Shown one piece after another: positions 24,007 to 35,354 of a DNA stretch of 64,000 nt (within the stretch, counting starts at the first letter, position 1; each line of letters starts with the position of its first letter). Location: contig CM041200.1 in the NCBI GenBank assembly GCA_023078555.1, positions 1,682,001-1,746,000 of the forward strand. Reading direction: 5' to 3'. The notes beneath the pieces are model-generated. The model saw only the letters and a program-made list of their open reading frames with translations. It did not search any database and was not told the origin of the DNA. This stretch comes from Ulva prolifera (lineage: Eukaryota > Chlorophyta > Ulvophyceae > Ulvales > Ulvaceae). A program made the position numbers and the translations under genes.

Positions 24007-26744
24007 TTATTTGGGGAGTTTCAAATTCTCAACCCCATCAGTGATCTTCATGTAATTGATCTTGTCTCCTACCTTCATCTCGAGAAGGTCTTCTTGACCC
24101 TGAACATAGCATGCACGCATTTCAGATTATGATGGACTGTGCATGTCAAAAGCCGATGGTGCACGCCCGGGCACGGGATAGGGAGGCAGGCAAGTCGTAC
24201 CTCCACAATGTAGCCAAACACCGCATACCGGCCGTCCAGCAGATTGGCTCCCGATGGTGTCAGCTCGGACTCCTTCAGCAGCCAGAATATTTGTGACGAT
24301 GCAGAGTTGTTCTCGAACTCTGACCGTGCCCATGCCAGCGTACCAAAGGCGTTGAAAGGCAAAGCGGGCTGATCATTCGGCCGACCAATATCCTCAAACG
24401 AGTCCTCGTAGAGCGGAACCTTTTCACCCGCCGCTTTGATCTCCAACGGAATCCTGCACATGGCCGAAATTCGCCTGAGACGGGTGCATGTCATATCTCA
24501 ACCATACCAAGCCATGGACTGCCAGGATGAGCTGACAACACAACAGTTGGGTGTCAGGAGCCTTCAGCCATGATCCCCGCAACCAAGAAGCTGAGCTGTG
24601 TTCCATGCATGGCTGTATGATCCTGCCACACGCCCTGATGCTGCTGGATCGTTCGACCAACACAGTCGAGGGCGCGCTGTGGGATGCGCACACTGCGGTT
24701 TGTTGCACGATCACTGGTGCACACCTGCGCGTCGCGCCCGTTGCCGGGTCCACATACCCCTCCCCCTTCACGGGTTTTCCAGTCTGAACCACGAAGCCAT
24801 CTGCACGCTGGACCTCCATGTTGTCATACCACTGCTGTCGCACGAGGTCAGCAAAGCATCCAGCTGATACCGGCGCATTGAAACCGTCAAGCACCATCGT
24901 CAGGGTGTGCGTCACGGGGATAGGGCTGTCGCGGGACTCGTTGAGCACATAGCTCATCTCTACTGTGGCGCGCCCGAGCAGCTGCGGGTATCCTGCATAC
25001 TCCTTTGGCACCTGCACAAGAATGGATGTCGCGGCGTGGACAAGGCCGTGCGGGCCGACCGCTTCACCTGTGCGCACCAGGCGCCATGCACATGTCATGG
25101 ATCAGTCAGGCTGAGGCGTGAGTGGCACACCTCGAAGGGGAAGCCCTTAACCATCGCCTCCTGTATCTGGCCTACATACTGCAGGCACACCTGCTGTGCC
25201 GAAAAAATGTCCGACTTATCCTTGGCATCGACGGCAGCGTCGAGTATCTTGAATGCTGCCTTCAGCTGCTCGATGCCCTCCAGGCCGTCCTGCTTCTTGT
25301 CGTCCGCAAATGCCTTGGTGATCGTGGCCAGTTGGTTGAATAGTGTGCTCTCTGCACTCCGCACGGAGCGGGCTACCGGCCCGAAAGCCTTTGATCCGGG
25401 GATGCGCAACGCCTCCGAGATTGACTCGAGCTCCCGTGCCACCTTCCGAATTGGCTTGTTGTCGACCGGCAGGGCATTCCGCAGGATAGCACGCGCATTC
25501 TTGACTGGGTCGCCAGCTGTGAGGATGGCCTGTGCGCTTGGGGCGACCTGCAGTGGTCAACAGCGGTCAGTCCAACAAAGAGTCCATCTGCAGAGGAGTT
25601 GGGTGTGATTTCGTTCCCCCACCGCCCGGGCTAGATTTGGGGTGCATGGCCGGGCAACTGGCAAACATATGTGACCTTGACAGCCATTGCGACAGGACAG
25701 TGGCACTTGGTGGCAGAATCTTTGCCAGGCGTACGAGACGTGCACAGAATTTCCTGACATGTATGTACACGGTGAAAAAGTCCATCACGCGAGACCGTTG
25801 AATTACCATCGATAATTCAGTGTGGCTGCAGTAGCATGGTGAAGACTCGTACATGCACTCACGGAGGCAGGCGTCGGACATAGAGCATGTCAGACATGTG
25901 GGTGTCGGGTCGTTGAGAGCCATTTTATTCCGATCAATTCACCCGATTCTGAGATGGCAGGTTGTTGGAGGTGCTCAACAATGACATGCTGTATGGAAGC
26001 AACATGCTGCTGGCACAGGAGGTACGTCGAGACCTGAAGATGTTGTCTGCCAGTGCCCATGAATGTGTCGTAAGCTGCCGGGGAACACCAAAAAACCGCT
26101 GGCAAAGCTGCTGCTGCTTGTAAGCATGTCACCAGCAGCTGTAGTGCCGGGCATCTGCATTAGATCAAATCCTGGATGGACGCACCGGAGGGGGCGCAGC
26201 TGCTGGAGCGAATAGCAAAGCTCCAACAGCGGCAACGCTCAGCAGTCCATTGGTGAATGTCTTGGCGACATCGTCCTGCACGGACGCACTGTGTCGGTGG
26301 TGCAGCGGGAGTCACAGTGGCTTGGGTGCGGCCAGCAATTGCTTGTGAGACATCGCTTCATGCCGAAACATCAGAATCAGACACACGAGCGACTAAAACA
26401 TATCTACCATACTGCGTGCAGTTGCTCAAGATCCATCGACACGCGTTGATGACGGCATTAATACATATCCCGCTGAGCGTTGTTCGAAATGCCGCAAAGT
26501 CCTGATAGAGCGCAGTCATGAGAATGATGTCCCAGAGAGCATAAGGGTTCCATTCATGTTCACAACTAGGCGTAGTCAGAACAGCCGAGTGAACCGTTGT
26601 GGCATGTGCTGCGCAAGGATCCTGGTGACAACCCTGCAAGTTCAGACAAAGGCGCACCAGCTTCAAGGCCCTGCACGTTGTTTTCCTGGAAGCCAGACAG
26701 GGCAAAGGGCGACTAGAGGCAAGATGCTGCGAGGTGGCCCGCAT
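24007..26744 (-). CDS. CYP38: Thylakoid-lumen cyclophilin CYP38/TLP40
   Basis: Six exons on the minus strand (26744-26658, 26275-26186, 25547-25131, 25011-24725, 24453-24201, 24099-24007) give 408 residues with consistent phases. Exon 1 is a Ser/Arg/Leu-rich chloroplast transit peptide. Exon 2 supplies the thylakoid transfer signal, a hydrophobic stretch ending A-P-A-A-A. Exon 3 is the helical-bundle domain ([11 protein letters not shown], and [16 protein letters not shown]). Exons 4-6 are the divergent cyclophilin fold ([42 protein letters not shown]). The protein is needed for photosystem II assembly and, in plants, has little prolyl isomerase activity. This is the strongest evidence for a plastid. 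It shares a 486-bp divergent promoter with the ceramide synthase gene. Confidence 0.94.
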
Positions 26745-27230
26745 CCTTATCGAGATTCGATACCACGTGATGAATACACAGTGCACTGCGTCACGGATAC
26801 GAATTCAAGAGCCTCGCCAGCAGGTTTCAATACAAGCGTTCAGGACGTAGCATAGCTGATGCGTACAGTGTGGTGTCCCCATGCAGTGTGCCCGAAAGTG
26901 CTGGCTGGCGGTTCGTTTCAGCGCCGGTGCTCATTCAGCCACAATCTGACAGCCCATACATGCATGCGGCCAGAGCGCGCGCCAGCGTGTCTACCTGCGC
27001 GCTCGAGTGGCGTCATGTGTCAGGTGTCCACAGGAGCACTCCTCACTGAAAGCAAAATCAAGAGTCCAGAAAGCTCTCGGCGAAAGTCCGATCCAGCGTG
27101 GACGGTGTGAAAAACCCAACACTTCGTAAATTTGCTACATGTCGTTTGCGTTCGCGTGATCGTACGCGGTTTGGCAAACACCGTCCCATCGGCTTCGCAG
27201 AAAGTTTGCCCTTCCCAACACTTGCCCATC
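26745..27230. promoter_or_regulatory. Divergent promoter, CYP38 / ceramide synthase
   Basis: The start codons of two oppositely oriented genes are 486 bp apart, so both promoters must lie here or in the first exons. No clear TATA box was seen. The stretch has no trusted open frame. Confidence 0.5.
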
Positions 27231-28263
27231 ATGGACGACGACGTAAAAGTTGTTGATCTCGCGCGAGCAAGATCAAAATTGGACGGAACGGTATTACTGT
27301 CAGCCATTCTCGCGTCCGTAGTCATCCCCATAGTTCACAAGATTCTACACAATGCCGTTTTTACGGTGCGAGCCTTGAGCAACATTAAAAATGTGGTATT
27401 GGGGGACATACGTTTCCTTTCCTACATTGCAAGTGTAATACTACATTTTTTCTCTGCCTCCCGTGGCGTAGGGTCACCTGCGTTACCTCGCAGAGTGCGT
27501 GCAGCCTCTAGGTAAGCGATTGTTGAAGCTTCAGCACGTGAAGAAGACAGACGCACAGCCCAAAGGGTCTGATATCAAGAAGCTGGGAAAATTTCAAGAA
27601 TCCGCCTGGAAATGTATTGCATACATAGCCCTCACAGCTGGCTCGACATATGCAATGAGCAATGAGACGTTCTGGTGGGATGTGCCTGAACTCTGGACGC
27701 ACTGCAACGGGCTTCCCTGTCAATATGAAGCATCTGCGCGAATCAAATTTGCATATGCCTTAGATATGGCGTACTACATGTATGCGATCCCGTACTGCAT
27801 AATGTTCGAAACCAAGCGCAAGGATTTCTGGGCAACTATGCTCCACCATCTTGTGACGGTTACCTTGATAGGCTATTCTTATGCACTGGGATTCACCAAA
27901 GTGGGTGTGCTAATAATGTTCCTTCATGACATCTGTGATTCTCCCCTTGAGATGGCCAAGTTGGCCAAGTATGCTGGACAGGAGACATTGACAAACATTC
28001 TTTTCGTGCTGTTTACAATTATCTGGCTATCGATGAGAGTGATATATTTTCCAGTCTGGGTGATCTGGTCAGTGTACTGGGACTCGTTTACATCAGTAGT
28101 TGGTGACACAGGGCACACCAAGTTTCCTCATTGGGAACTGTTCACGGGAATGCTGACCACACTTTGGGTGCTGCACTTGTACTGGACATATGTCATTCTG
28201 CAAATTGCAGCTGCTGCGGTGATGCAAGGGTCTGCAAGTGACACGAGAGAAGATGATGATTGA
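27231..28263 (+). CDS. Ceramide synthase, LAG1/TLC family
   Basis: Two exons, 27231-27365 and 27505-28263, phase 0 at the junction, encode 297 residues. The enzyme N-acylates sphingoid bases in the endoplasmic reticulum. The TLC domain is clear: L-G-K-F-Q-E-S-A-W-K near the start of exon 2, the catalytic His-His pair in M-L-H-H-L-V-T-V-T-L-I-G-Y-S-Y, and the Lag1 motif H-D-I-C-D-S-P-L-E-M-A-K. Several hydrophobic helices follow, with a C-terminal T-x-L-W-x-L-H helix and an acidic D-T-R-E-D-D-D tail. No homeobox insert is present, as in plant LOH proteins. The start is the first ATG of an acidic N-terminus before the first helix. Confidence 0.93.
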
Positions 28264-28628
28264 TGGTTGAAATGGAACTGCATGTAACACCATCATGCAA
28301 ATCGCATTCGGTGTGTGTCTGGCGAACCCAGGTGGCAAACTTTTTCACTTTAACAAGGTCCTTGCTGCATCTCATGTTGCATTCTTTCCGAGCAACGGCG
28401 TAGGCCGAAGTGCACATAGATGTGCTATTGGGATTTATTGGTTCGAAAACAGAGTCATGCGCATTCCCGTCTGTGGTGGTTGTATGTTGCTGCTCAGGCG
28501 GAACAACGTCCGCAGGAGCAACGATTTCGTATGTGAAGTGTACATAGTCATTCACCTCTCATTGAATGCAATTATGAAACGTACTGGTTCGACAAATTGA
28601 CTTGCAATCCGCGAGCAGTCTGTCGAAC

Positions 28629-28695
28629 TTTGACCTGCATAGGGGCATGCAGGTCAAAACGGCTACTTATAATTTGACCTGCATTCTAAGTAGCC
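28629..28695. repeat. Nested inverted and direct repeats, alternative hairpins
   Basis: The 12-mer TTTGACCTGCAT occurs at 28629-28640 and 28673-28684, and its exact inverse complement at 28647-28658. The pair GGCTACTTA (28661-28669) and TAAGTAGCC (28687-28695) forms a 9-bp stem enclosing the second direct copy. It lies between two convergent genes, ceramide synthase and the ENOD93-like gene. Confidence 0.9.
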
Positions 28696-28939
28696 GGCAA
28701 GCGTGCTTGCACAACATGCTGTAATCCAAGTCAAGCCAAGAAAATGAGATTATGCACCATCAGACTTGATTGATTCGAGCCTTCACCTGCGATGAAAACC
28801 TCGCTAGGTACACGATGCTCACAAGGGACATGCTGATACGAATAGCACTGTTTGAGACTTGGTTCACAATCGACTACATCACTGTGTAAACAGTTTTTAA
28901 AAACCCTGCATCTTGCTTATTCATATACTGGACACTGGT

Positions 28940-29470
28940 TCAGGCATCTTTCTTCTTGTATTGCTGCTTAGTCTTTTTTCGCATGCATTCCACCAGCTTC
29001 TCCTCACCGCAGAATGCAAACAAGAAAGCTGCCGGAGAGATCGCCTGCATGACACAAGCAATATGCTTGTGTTACATGCCCTATGCTCGCCCCATGCACG
29101 TGTGATGCCCCTATGCTGCTGTTGTTGGTGTGAAATCATGGAGTTGGTGTCAAAATTTCCGAACAGATTGAGTTTTTGGTTCAGCTTGGGGCGAGTATGC
29201 TCGGGAACATCGCTTGACAACACACTGGTTGCCCAGGAGGGAAGGATCACCCTCTCCAGAGAACACCCGTAGGCAATGCACACGCACCAGCGCCGTTTTA
29301 GCGCTCGTGTTCAGCGCACGGAAGCCTGTTGAAAAATTACTACCGGCAAGCACGCCGAGCAATCCTGCGGCCAGCCCATACATCCCGTAGTGCGCCCCTT
29401 CCCATGTTGCTTGCCAGACACAATCTGACCGCGCGAGTTGACGCGTCTCAAAATCATCGCTATCAGACAT
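28940..29470 (-). CDS. Early nodulin 93-like small membrane protein
   Basis: Two exons, 29470-29288 and 29044-28940 on the minus strand, phase 0, give 95 residues. The N-terminus is charged (M-S-D-S-D-D-F). A Cys-x-x-x-A-x-x-E-G block leads into a glycine/alanine-rich hydrophobic segment (G-L-A-A-G-L-L-G-V-L-A-G-S), then L-N-T-S-A-K-T-A-L followed by a second hydrophobic segment and a Lys-rich tail (M-R-K-K-T-K-Q-Q-Y-K-K-K). This order matches the ENOD93 family of plants and green algae, related to HIG1-type respiratory-chain proteins. The assignment rests on layout and the L-N-x-S/T-A-x-x-A-L block only. The family is thought to act in mitochondria, and no function is shown by the sequence itself. 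Confidence 0.6.
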
Positions 29471-30446
29471 TCTATTTCAGCTTGACCAACGGTACAACGT
29501 CACGCCACGCTTGTGCTTCAACGAAAACGCTTTTCGGCACAAGCTACACGCGATGACGACACGCATTCAGGAAACTGCCGTCAGCAATGCAATACACATC
29601 TACAGGATGATGTCAACGTAAGGAAGTCGTGATTAGACACAGTTTTATGCACAGGACGATGGCCCGGGTTAGGTTCCCGCGATATCGTGGAACGTCTTCA
29701 GGTGTGAAGTGGGGTGGCGCAGGTGCAGCAGAGTTGTTCGCAGAGGACTCGCACAATAGCGACTCGAATGGCATTTTCAAAGTCGGAGAGGCAGGTATCT
29801 CCGAGATAGCACCGCAGGAGCTACGCGCACGACAAGGCAGGAACACCGCACACGCAAGCCGCGGCCGTCGCTCCACACAGAACAACATTCAGACAAGGCG
29901 ACTGGATTGGTGTGACCATGGCAATTTGTATCGTGCTACTGAGGGAACATGCATGGTGGTTCCGAACTATGCATATATGCTGCTAGCTTCTCAGGCACCG
30001 GAAGCTGTGCTAGCTGCACAGGCACCGTCGCAGCTAGCTTTGCGGCTTGTACACGTCAGCTCCTCCGTGGCGGTCACAAAGCAGCGCCAGCAAAGTGTTT
30101 CCCTTGCTCCCTAACTTGTCGGCAAAATGCAAGCAGGGCCTGCACATCCGGGGTATGCTGCTCTGCGACACGGTGGCAATGACCGGTGCCCCTCGCACGG
30201 GTGGGGGTAGACTTGTCTGAAGAATTCCAGCGAGCCAGGCTCGAGAGGGGACGAAGGCGCTTGCTGTGCTCAGCGCTCAACTTCAGGTTCCAAGGCTTGA
30301 TTTTTCCTCTGTATGGACGTGCCACGTGCAGACTATCTTCTTTCTATGGACTGGTTCCTTCACGTGCTTGTGTGTCTCAGCACCATAATGCCTGCTGCCG
30401 CAACGCCAACGAGTGGGCCATCCAGCAGGGGGTCAAGCCTCCGGCC

Positions 30447-30465
30447 GGGGGGGGGGGGGGGGGGG
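30447..30465. repeat. Poly-G tract (19 bp)
   Basis: An uninterrupted run of 19 G on the plus strand, about 610 bp upstream of the ERO1 start codon. Confidence 0.95.
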
Positions 30466-31021
30466 TCTGCCTCTTTTGCTTGGTCAAGGCTATCGAGCCT
30501 GATCCGCCTTGGCAGGCTCTGATTCCTGTTGGTGGCGGCGGGGCGCTCGCGCACCGGGGGGCGGCTCAGGATCATGATACCTGCCCGTGCAGGGACACAG
30601 ACTCGCGTAAAACACATTTGTGAGGCTAGTGGCGATGTGTGTTTGTATCAAACCACAGTGCTGTCCTTGGGGGATGGCGTCACGACTAATTGGTGTTTCT
30701 TTTTGTCTGGTTTCTTTTCATACAGTTCCGCGGAATTCCGGCATGCCGCGCTGCATTCTGGCACAAAGCCGCGAGGTCAGTCATGGCCACCAGGAACGCC
30801 GCGGTGTGCATGGGACCCCGGCTGTCCAGGGAGGCCCCTTTGCGCCCCACTCTCGCACTGCATCACCAGACCACGCGACGGTGCGAGTTCAGAACTCTGT
30901 CCCGAAGATGCGCCCATCACCGGAAAGTGACATCGAACATTGCCCTGTGACGCACAAATTTTGTTTCCTCTATCACGAGAATGCTTTAGATCAACGCAGC
31001 ATATGCTTTGCTATTGCGGTT

Positions 31022-31041
31022 GTGATCGATATATCGATCAC
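31022..31041. promoter_or_regulatory. 20-bp perfect palindrome upstream of ERO1
   Basis: GTGATCGATATATCGATCAC is self-complementary over all 20 bases. It ends 34 bp before the ERO1 start codon, in the proximal promoter or 5' untranslated region. A dimeric transcription-factor site is an inference. Confidence 0.6.
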
Positions 31042-31075
31042 GCATGCAGCTCTGTGTAGCCAGCGATTCGGGACG

Positions 31076-33397
31076 ATGTCTGCGGCGCTGATGCTTTCGG
31101 CAACTGTCGTCCTCTTGGCCGCAGGTATCCATATGTGGTCGCCGCGAATGTGGCACGAATCAATTCAAACATTTTGCTCTTGGGATCACGTTATGAAGGC
31201 CAGGTTCCCTGGGATTCCTGGGTTTTCACCTTTCAAGAGCATTTGCTATGTAAATTCCTACCTATTGATGCCGCAACTTGCGACGTTCGTGAAGTGTGTG
31301 GCCAGCTAAGTTAGTGTGCAGTGCTGTGAACGTGGCAGACCATGCCATAGGTGCAGGCCGAAGTGGCAAGGCAGGTTGGACACCCAGACCAGTGCCAAAC
31401 AAATGCAGGAATTGGTACTTTTCTCAAGCTGAACTACACATTGTAATACCGTGCATTGCGCCCTGGTGATCACACATGTGTGAATGTGTGTTGTGCATGG
31501 GTTGCTGGCGGTGAGTCACCGCAGTGCTGTTGTAGGTTGTCAATACGAACAGGTTGAAGCGAATAATCGAGATCTTTTGAGTCTGCTCAAGGATGTGACT
31601 CATACGGCGTATTTTCGGTATTTCAAGGTGAACTTGTTCTGCGATTGTCCGCACTGGCCAGATGACTCGATGTGCGCGCTGGAGGCATGCAGTGTCTGTG
31701 AGTGTGATGAGAGCGAAGTTCCTGCAGCTTGGAAAGAAGCTGAAGCCGAGGGCTGCCAGTCGCTCTGTGCGTACCCTGGAGCTTTTGGGATTCCACGGAG
31801 TGCAGCTTGTTCAGTACAAATGTGTCCGTTGGCCCTTGCCTGAAGGTGCCTGGCAGAGCGCATCATCCAGGTATGGCACCATGAAGTTGCATACCGTTTC
31901 TGACACGAGCCACTTCTGAGCAGTGGAGAAGGCCAGCGAGGAATCCACTGTCAACAGATCAATCAGCAATTCCACCGAAGCACAGTTGATGGCGCTAAGC
32001 TCGTGGAGAGGTCTGGATAATCCGTGGCTACCAGAGGCAGAGGAAGGCGTGGAGTATCTGTACATCAACCTGTTGGTTAATCCTGAGCGCTACACCGGAT
32101 ATACGGTACGCTTGCAGATCTTTCATTTCCTTGTCATGTTGCACAGCACAAGATTCAGATGACAACAGGTCGTCACACACATTCAGTTGTAGATAGTACC
32201 CTGCCATCTGAGAAGCATATGCATATTTGCCGGTTGTAGGTACCAGGCTCTCTGAAGGATATCATGCACGACCTTTCGCCTGTCAGTGTTTGTGTGTGGC
32301 CAGGTGAAATGGGATTCATGTGTGGGGATAACAAATGGTGTGGACCATCGAGTTTCGTTGCAGGGTGAGCATGCACACCGAATATGGGATGCAATCTACT
32401 CTCAGAACTGCTTTAAAGATATTCATTCAGAACATGGCTGCAACGAAGAGTCAATTGTGTTCTACCGTATCATTTCTGGAGTTCATACTTCGATCAGCAT
32501 GCACCTCATCCGAGACTACCTCTTGGATGAAAGTGCAAATATGTGGGGACCAAACCCAGCATTGTTTGTGAAGAGGATGGCAGACCCTGATAAGTGTGAT
32601 CATGTGAGGAATCTATACTTTTCATACCTGTTCGTACTCAAAGCATTTGCCCGTGCTGCACCTGCTCTGCAGCAGGTCCATTTCTATACTGGCATGCTGG
32701 AAGAAGACTCTCGTACACAGGTGGGCCTACTTGTAGTAAGCTTTGTGTGGCGAGTGGGTAGGTTGGTATCGGCGAACTGGGTATTGTTTCAGCTCAGCTC
32801 CTCGTTGGAGCTAGCATCCAACCATGCAAGCTTTCGGTCATCAATGGTTGCCGGTGGATTATGTTCACCTGTATCTTCAACTGAGATATCATGTATAGCA
32901 TCCGCACGACCATCACTCAAGTTCGAAAAACGGATGACGAGAATCACTCATGCTGGTTTTTGCAGGCTCTGATGAAGAGTATATTGCATAGCTCAGCCCT
33001 TGAAACAGCGTGTGATCTCCCGTTTGACGTTGGACGAATGTGGAAAGGAGAGTCCGGACCGCAGCTGAGACAGCAACTGCAAGTACATTTTCAAAATATC
33101 ACTTCGATCATGGATTGCGTGGGCTGCGAGAAATGCAAGCTATGGGGAAAGCTGCAGTTTCTTGGTGTCGCAACCGCGTTAAAGATTCTATTTGCTTCCG
33201 ACGATTGTTTCAAGAAAGGGCTTGCTCCAACCCAGGTGTTGGGGGCGTTGAACCTTGAGCGTAATGAGGTGATAGCATTGGTCAACTTACTGACCAAGCT
33301 GGCACATAGTGTAGAGACATACAGAGAAATGGCTCAGCAGTTGCACGTGGAGTCTGGTACAATGCCTTGTGTCCGAATAGGAGACTACATCTCATAG
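31076..33397 (+). CDS. ERO1: Endoplasmic reticulum oxidoreductin 1 (ERO1)
   Basis: Five exons (31076-31124, 31536-31766, 31921-32105, 32364-32720, 32966-33397) with matching phases give 417 residues. Exon 1 is a signal peptide (S-A-A-L-M-L-S-A-T-V-V-L-L-A-A). Exon 2 has the family block Y-F-R-Y-F-K-V-N-L followed by the cysteine-rich shuttle region (C-x-C-P-x-W, C-A-L-E-A-C-S-V-C-E-C). Exon 3 has Y-I-N-L-L-V-N-P-E-R-Y-T-G-Y. Exon 4 has I-W-D-A-I-Y-S-Q-N-C-F, the FAD-site helix (F-Y-R-I-I-S-G-V-H-T-S-I) and R-N-L-Y-F-S-Y-L-F-V-L. Exon 5 has the active-site pair in D-C-V-G-C-E-K-C and L-W-G-K-L-Q-F-L-G. ERO1 oxidises protein disulfide isomerase with O2 in the ER lumen. The gene converges on the next one with 87 bp between the stop codons. 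Confidence 0.95.
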
Positions 33398-33484
33398 ATA
33401 GCAGGCGCCATGATACACCAATTTTCAATACTCCGCCCACAGAGTTAGTGATGACAACGATTCCGTTGTTTTTTGGGGCAATAG

Positions 33485-35354
33485 TCACGGTGAAAGCTTT
33501 CTCAGCACATCTTCAGATTTAATCACACATTTCCATCGATGCTCCCGGAACTCAACTGCACCACGAGTGAGGAAGTGCCTCCACATCTTATTCTGGGGCA
33601 TAGTGGCCACATCAGGATTTTTCTTCTTGTAGTAGTCCCAGTCAAAGCATTCCTGGCCTTTGTACTCGGCGATGATCATGTCTTCTGCCTTGACTTGATC
33701 TCCATCGGTTGCAAACCAGTTCCCTGTGATGTTGCGTTTAGACACCTGGACATAGTTCTTGTATGATTCATTATGATGTGAAATGTGCCGCATGGTGAAC
33801 AGCCCACCAACGACCTTGTCCTGGTTTCACACATGTCCAAGCCAAGATGGAAATGCACACCGGCGTTGTTAGCCACTGTGACATCTTCAGTGCCTCAAAA
33901 TGTGACGGTAAGCCGCTCTCAAGCAGTGACCCCTTCAGTTTTGGAAATACAGCCTCAAATGCAGATAAAGTCAACCCATCAAATGTGCGTTTACCAATAG
34001 GTGACAGCGCGTGATTGCATTCCCAATTCACTTCGCCTCGCCAGTTGACACCCTGATAGCGTGTCAGGAAAGAGTCAATTGTGTATCCAGCCTCAAACAT
34101 GGAAAGGCTGGCTCCGATCTCCCCATAGTAAACCGCCTCAAATCGATCTTTGTGACACCGCAGGACATATCCAGAGTCTCTGAGAGTCCTCAGGCCAACC
34201 TGAATGACAGCAAACATATGCATAAATATGTACAGTAACTTTGCCAATGACTCCTGCATTCTAACACATTCCCGATTCCAGCTGGATGCCGCACACATCG
34301 CTCCGTTTTTTACACAGGCCTCTAACAGTGCGTCCGACACCCCCAAGATTCGTGACGTCCCTATCAGGAGGTGGGTCTGACAAAAACTGGTGAATTGATG
34401 AGATGGTGCTGGCAGGAGGGCGGTAATTCGTGCCTGGTCAGTGGCTACCGCTACCGACTGGACATGCGCATTCCTTCTGCACCCCCTCCTCTGCATTCCT
34501 GTCGGCGTCTGTTCCATCAAGCAGAAGTGCTCACAAGACACGGACGGCCCGACTAGCTTGACTTGATCATTGATCTTCTGCGTGAATATGCGCGTCCAGT
34601 GCTGACCTGACGCGTACCAAGGCAAAAGTGGTCCCCGCACAGAACTATTGATGAACAAGATGTCTGCACGGCAACATATTTCTACATAGCAAGATCTGTC
34701 TAATGGCCACCATTAGGCAATGCCGTCAGTGCAGATGATTCCATCAGGGAATGCAGCTGCCAGCGGCGAGAACGCACATTTGAAAACACTTGAATCGATA
34801 ACGGTGTCAAGAACCCATGCGTAAGTCCCCCAATCATAGCACTCGTTTTCATGCAGTACGTATCGGGCATTGGATGGTAGCTGTGGCAACCTGGCGTCGC
34901 TCAGGGTTCTCATGCCATTCAATACAACCACATACTGTGCGCCATCGCGTGGAGACATTGCGTGGTCCAAAAAAAAAACAAGGTTATCCCAACTGACCTC
35001 ATCTCCATCATAAAAGCTGTAGACCACGAGAGCGTTGTCGGCCACATGTAGATCATCCGCACATGCCGGCACTGCACCTGATGGACTCGACACTGATTTT
35101 GATCTGCGATCATGGCATACGTTCGAGCCCATTATGAAGCCAACAATGATTCCTATGCACATGACCGCAATTGTAGATCGGCATAATCTTGACAGCAGTT
35201 GCAACCATTCGCCTCTCCGATCTAGCCCTGCATGTTTCCTGGTCACCCACACAAACTGTAAAAGTTCAACAGTGTGCCGATGAATATGTTGCTCATTGAA
35301 TGGGGTGTCACCTCGAATTGGTCTCATATCTGCATGCCTATGAAATTTGAACAT
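33485..35354 (-). CDS. Type II membrane glycosyltransferase-like protein (F-I-N-S-S-V-R-G-P family)
   Basis: Four exons on the minus strand (35354-34778, 34663-34434, 34199-33861, 33820-33485) encode 493 residues with consistent phases. A single hydrophobic segment near residues 60-80 (I-A-V-M-C-I-G-I-I-V-G-F-I-M-G) looks like a type II Golgi anchor. The lumenal part has V-V-Y-S-F-Y-D-G-D, Y-V-L-H-E-N-E-C-Y-D-W-G-T-Y, F-I-N-S-S-V-R-G-P-L-L-P, H-V-Q-S-V-A-V-A-T-D-Q, Y-G-E-I-G-A-S and Y-Q-G-V-N-W-R. I know this pattern from uncharacterised algal, oomycete and fungal proteins annotated as nucleotide-sugar or glycosyltransferase-like; a sugar-transfer role is inference. The last exon adds about 110 residues with W-D-Y-Y-K-K-K-N-P-D-V and W-x-H-F-L, resembling a short repeat domain. 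Intron 2 has a GC donor after GACCAG, chosen because it alone restores the family join T-D-Q-V-G-L. Confidence 0.7.
34200..34433 (-). other. GC-AG intron in glycosyltransferase-like gene
   Basis: The intron begins GCACGA after GACCAG and ends ATTCAG. Joining these ends gives T-D-Q-V-G-L-R, as expected in the family. A GT donor 20 bases earlier would also keep frame but would drop the conserved A-T-D-Q. Confidence 0.55.

Larger units (their letters stand above)
29471..31075. other. Intergenic region upstream of ERO1
   Basis: No recognised gene. A plus-strand open frame of about 155 codons from the first ATG at 29648 to 30114 has an Arg/Ser/Ala-rich composition and no family signal. A 19-base G run lies at 30447-30465 and a 20-bp perfect palindrome at 31022-31041. 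Confidence 0.4.
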
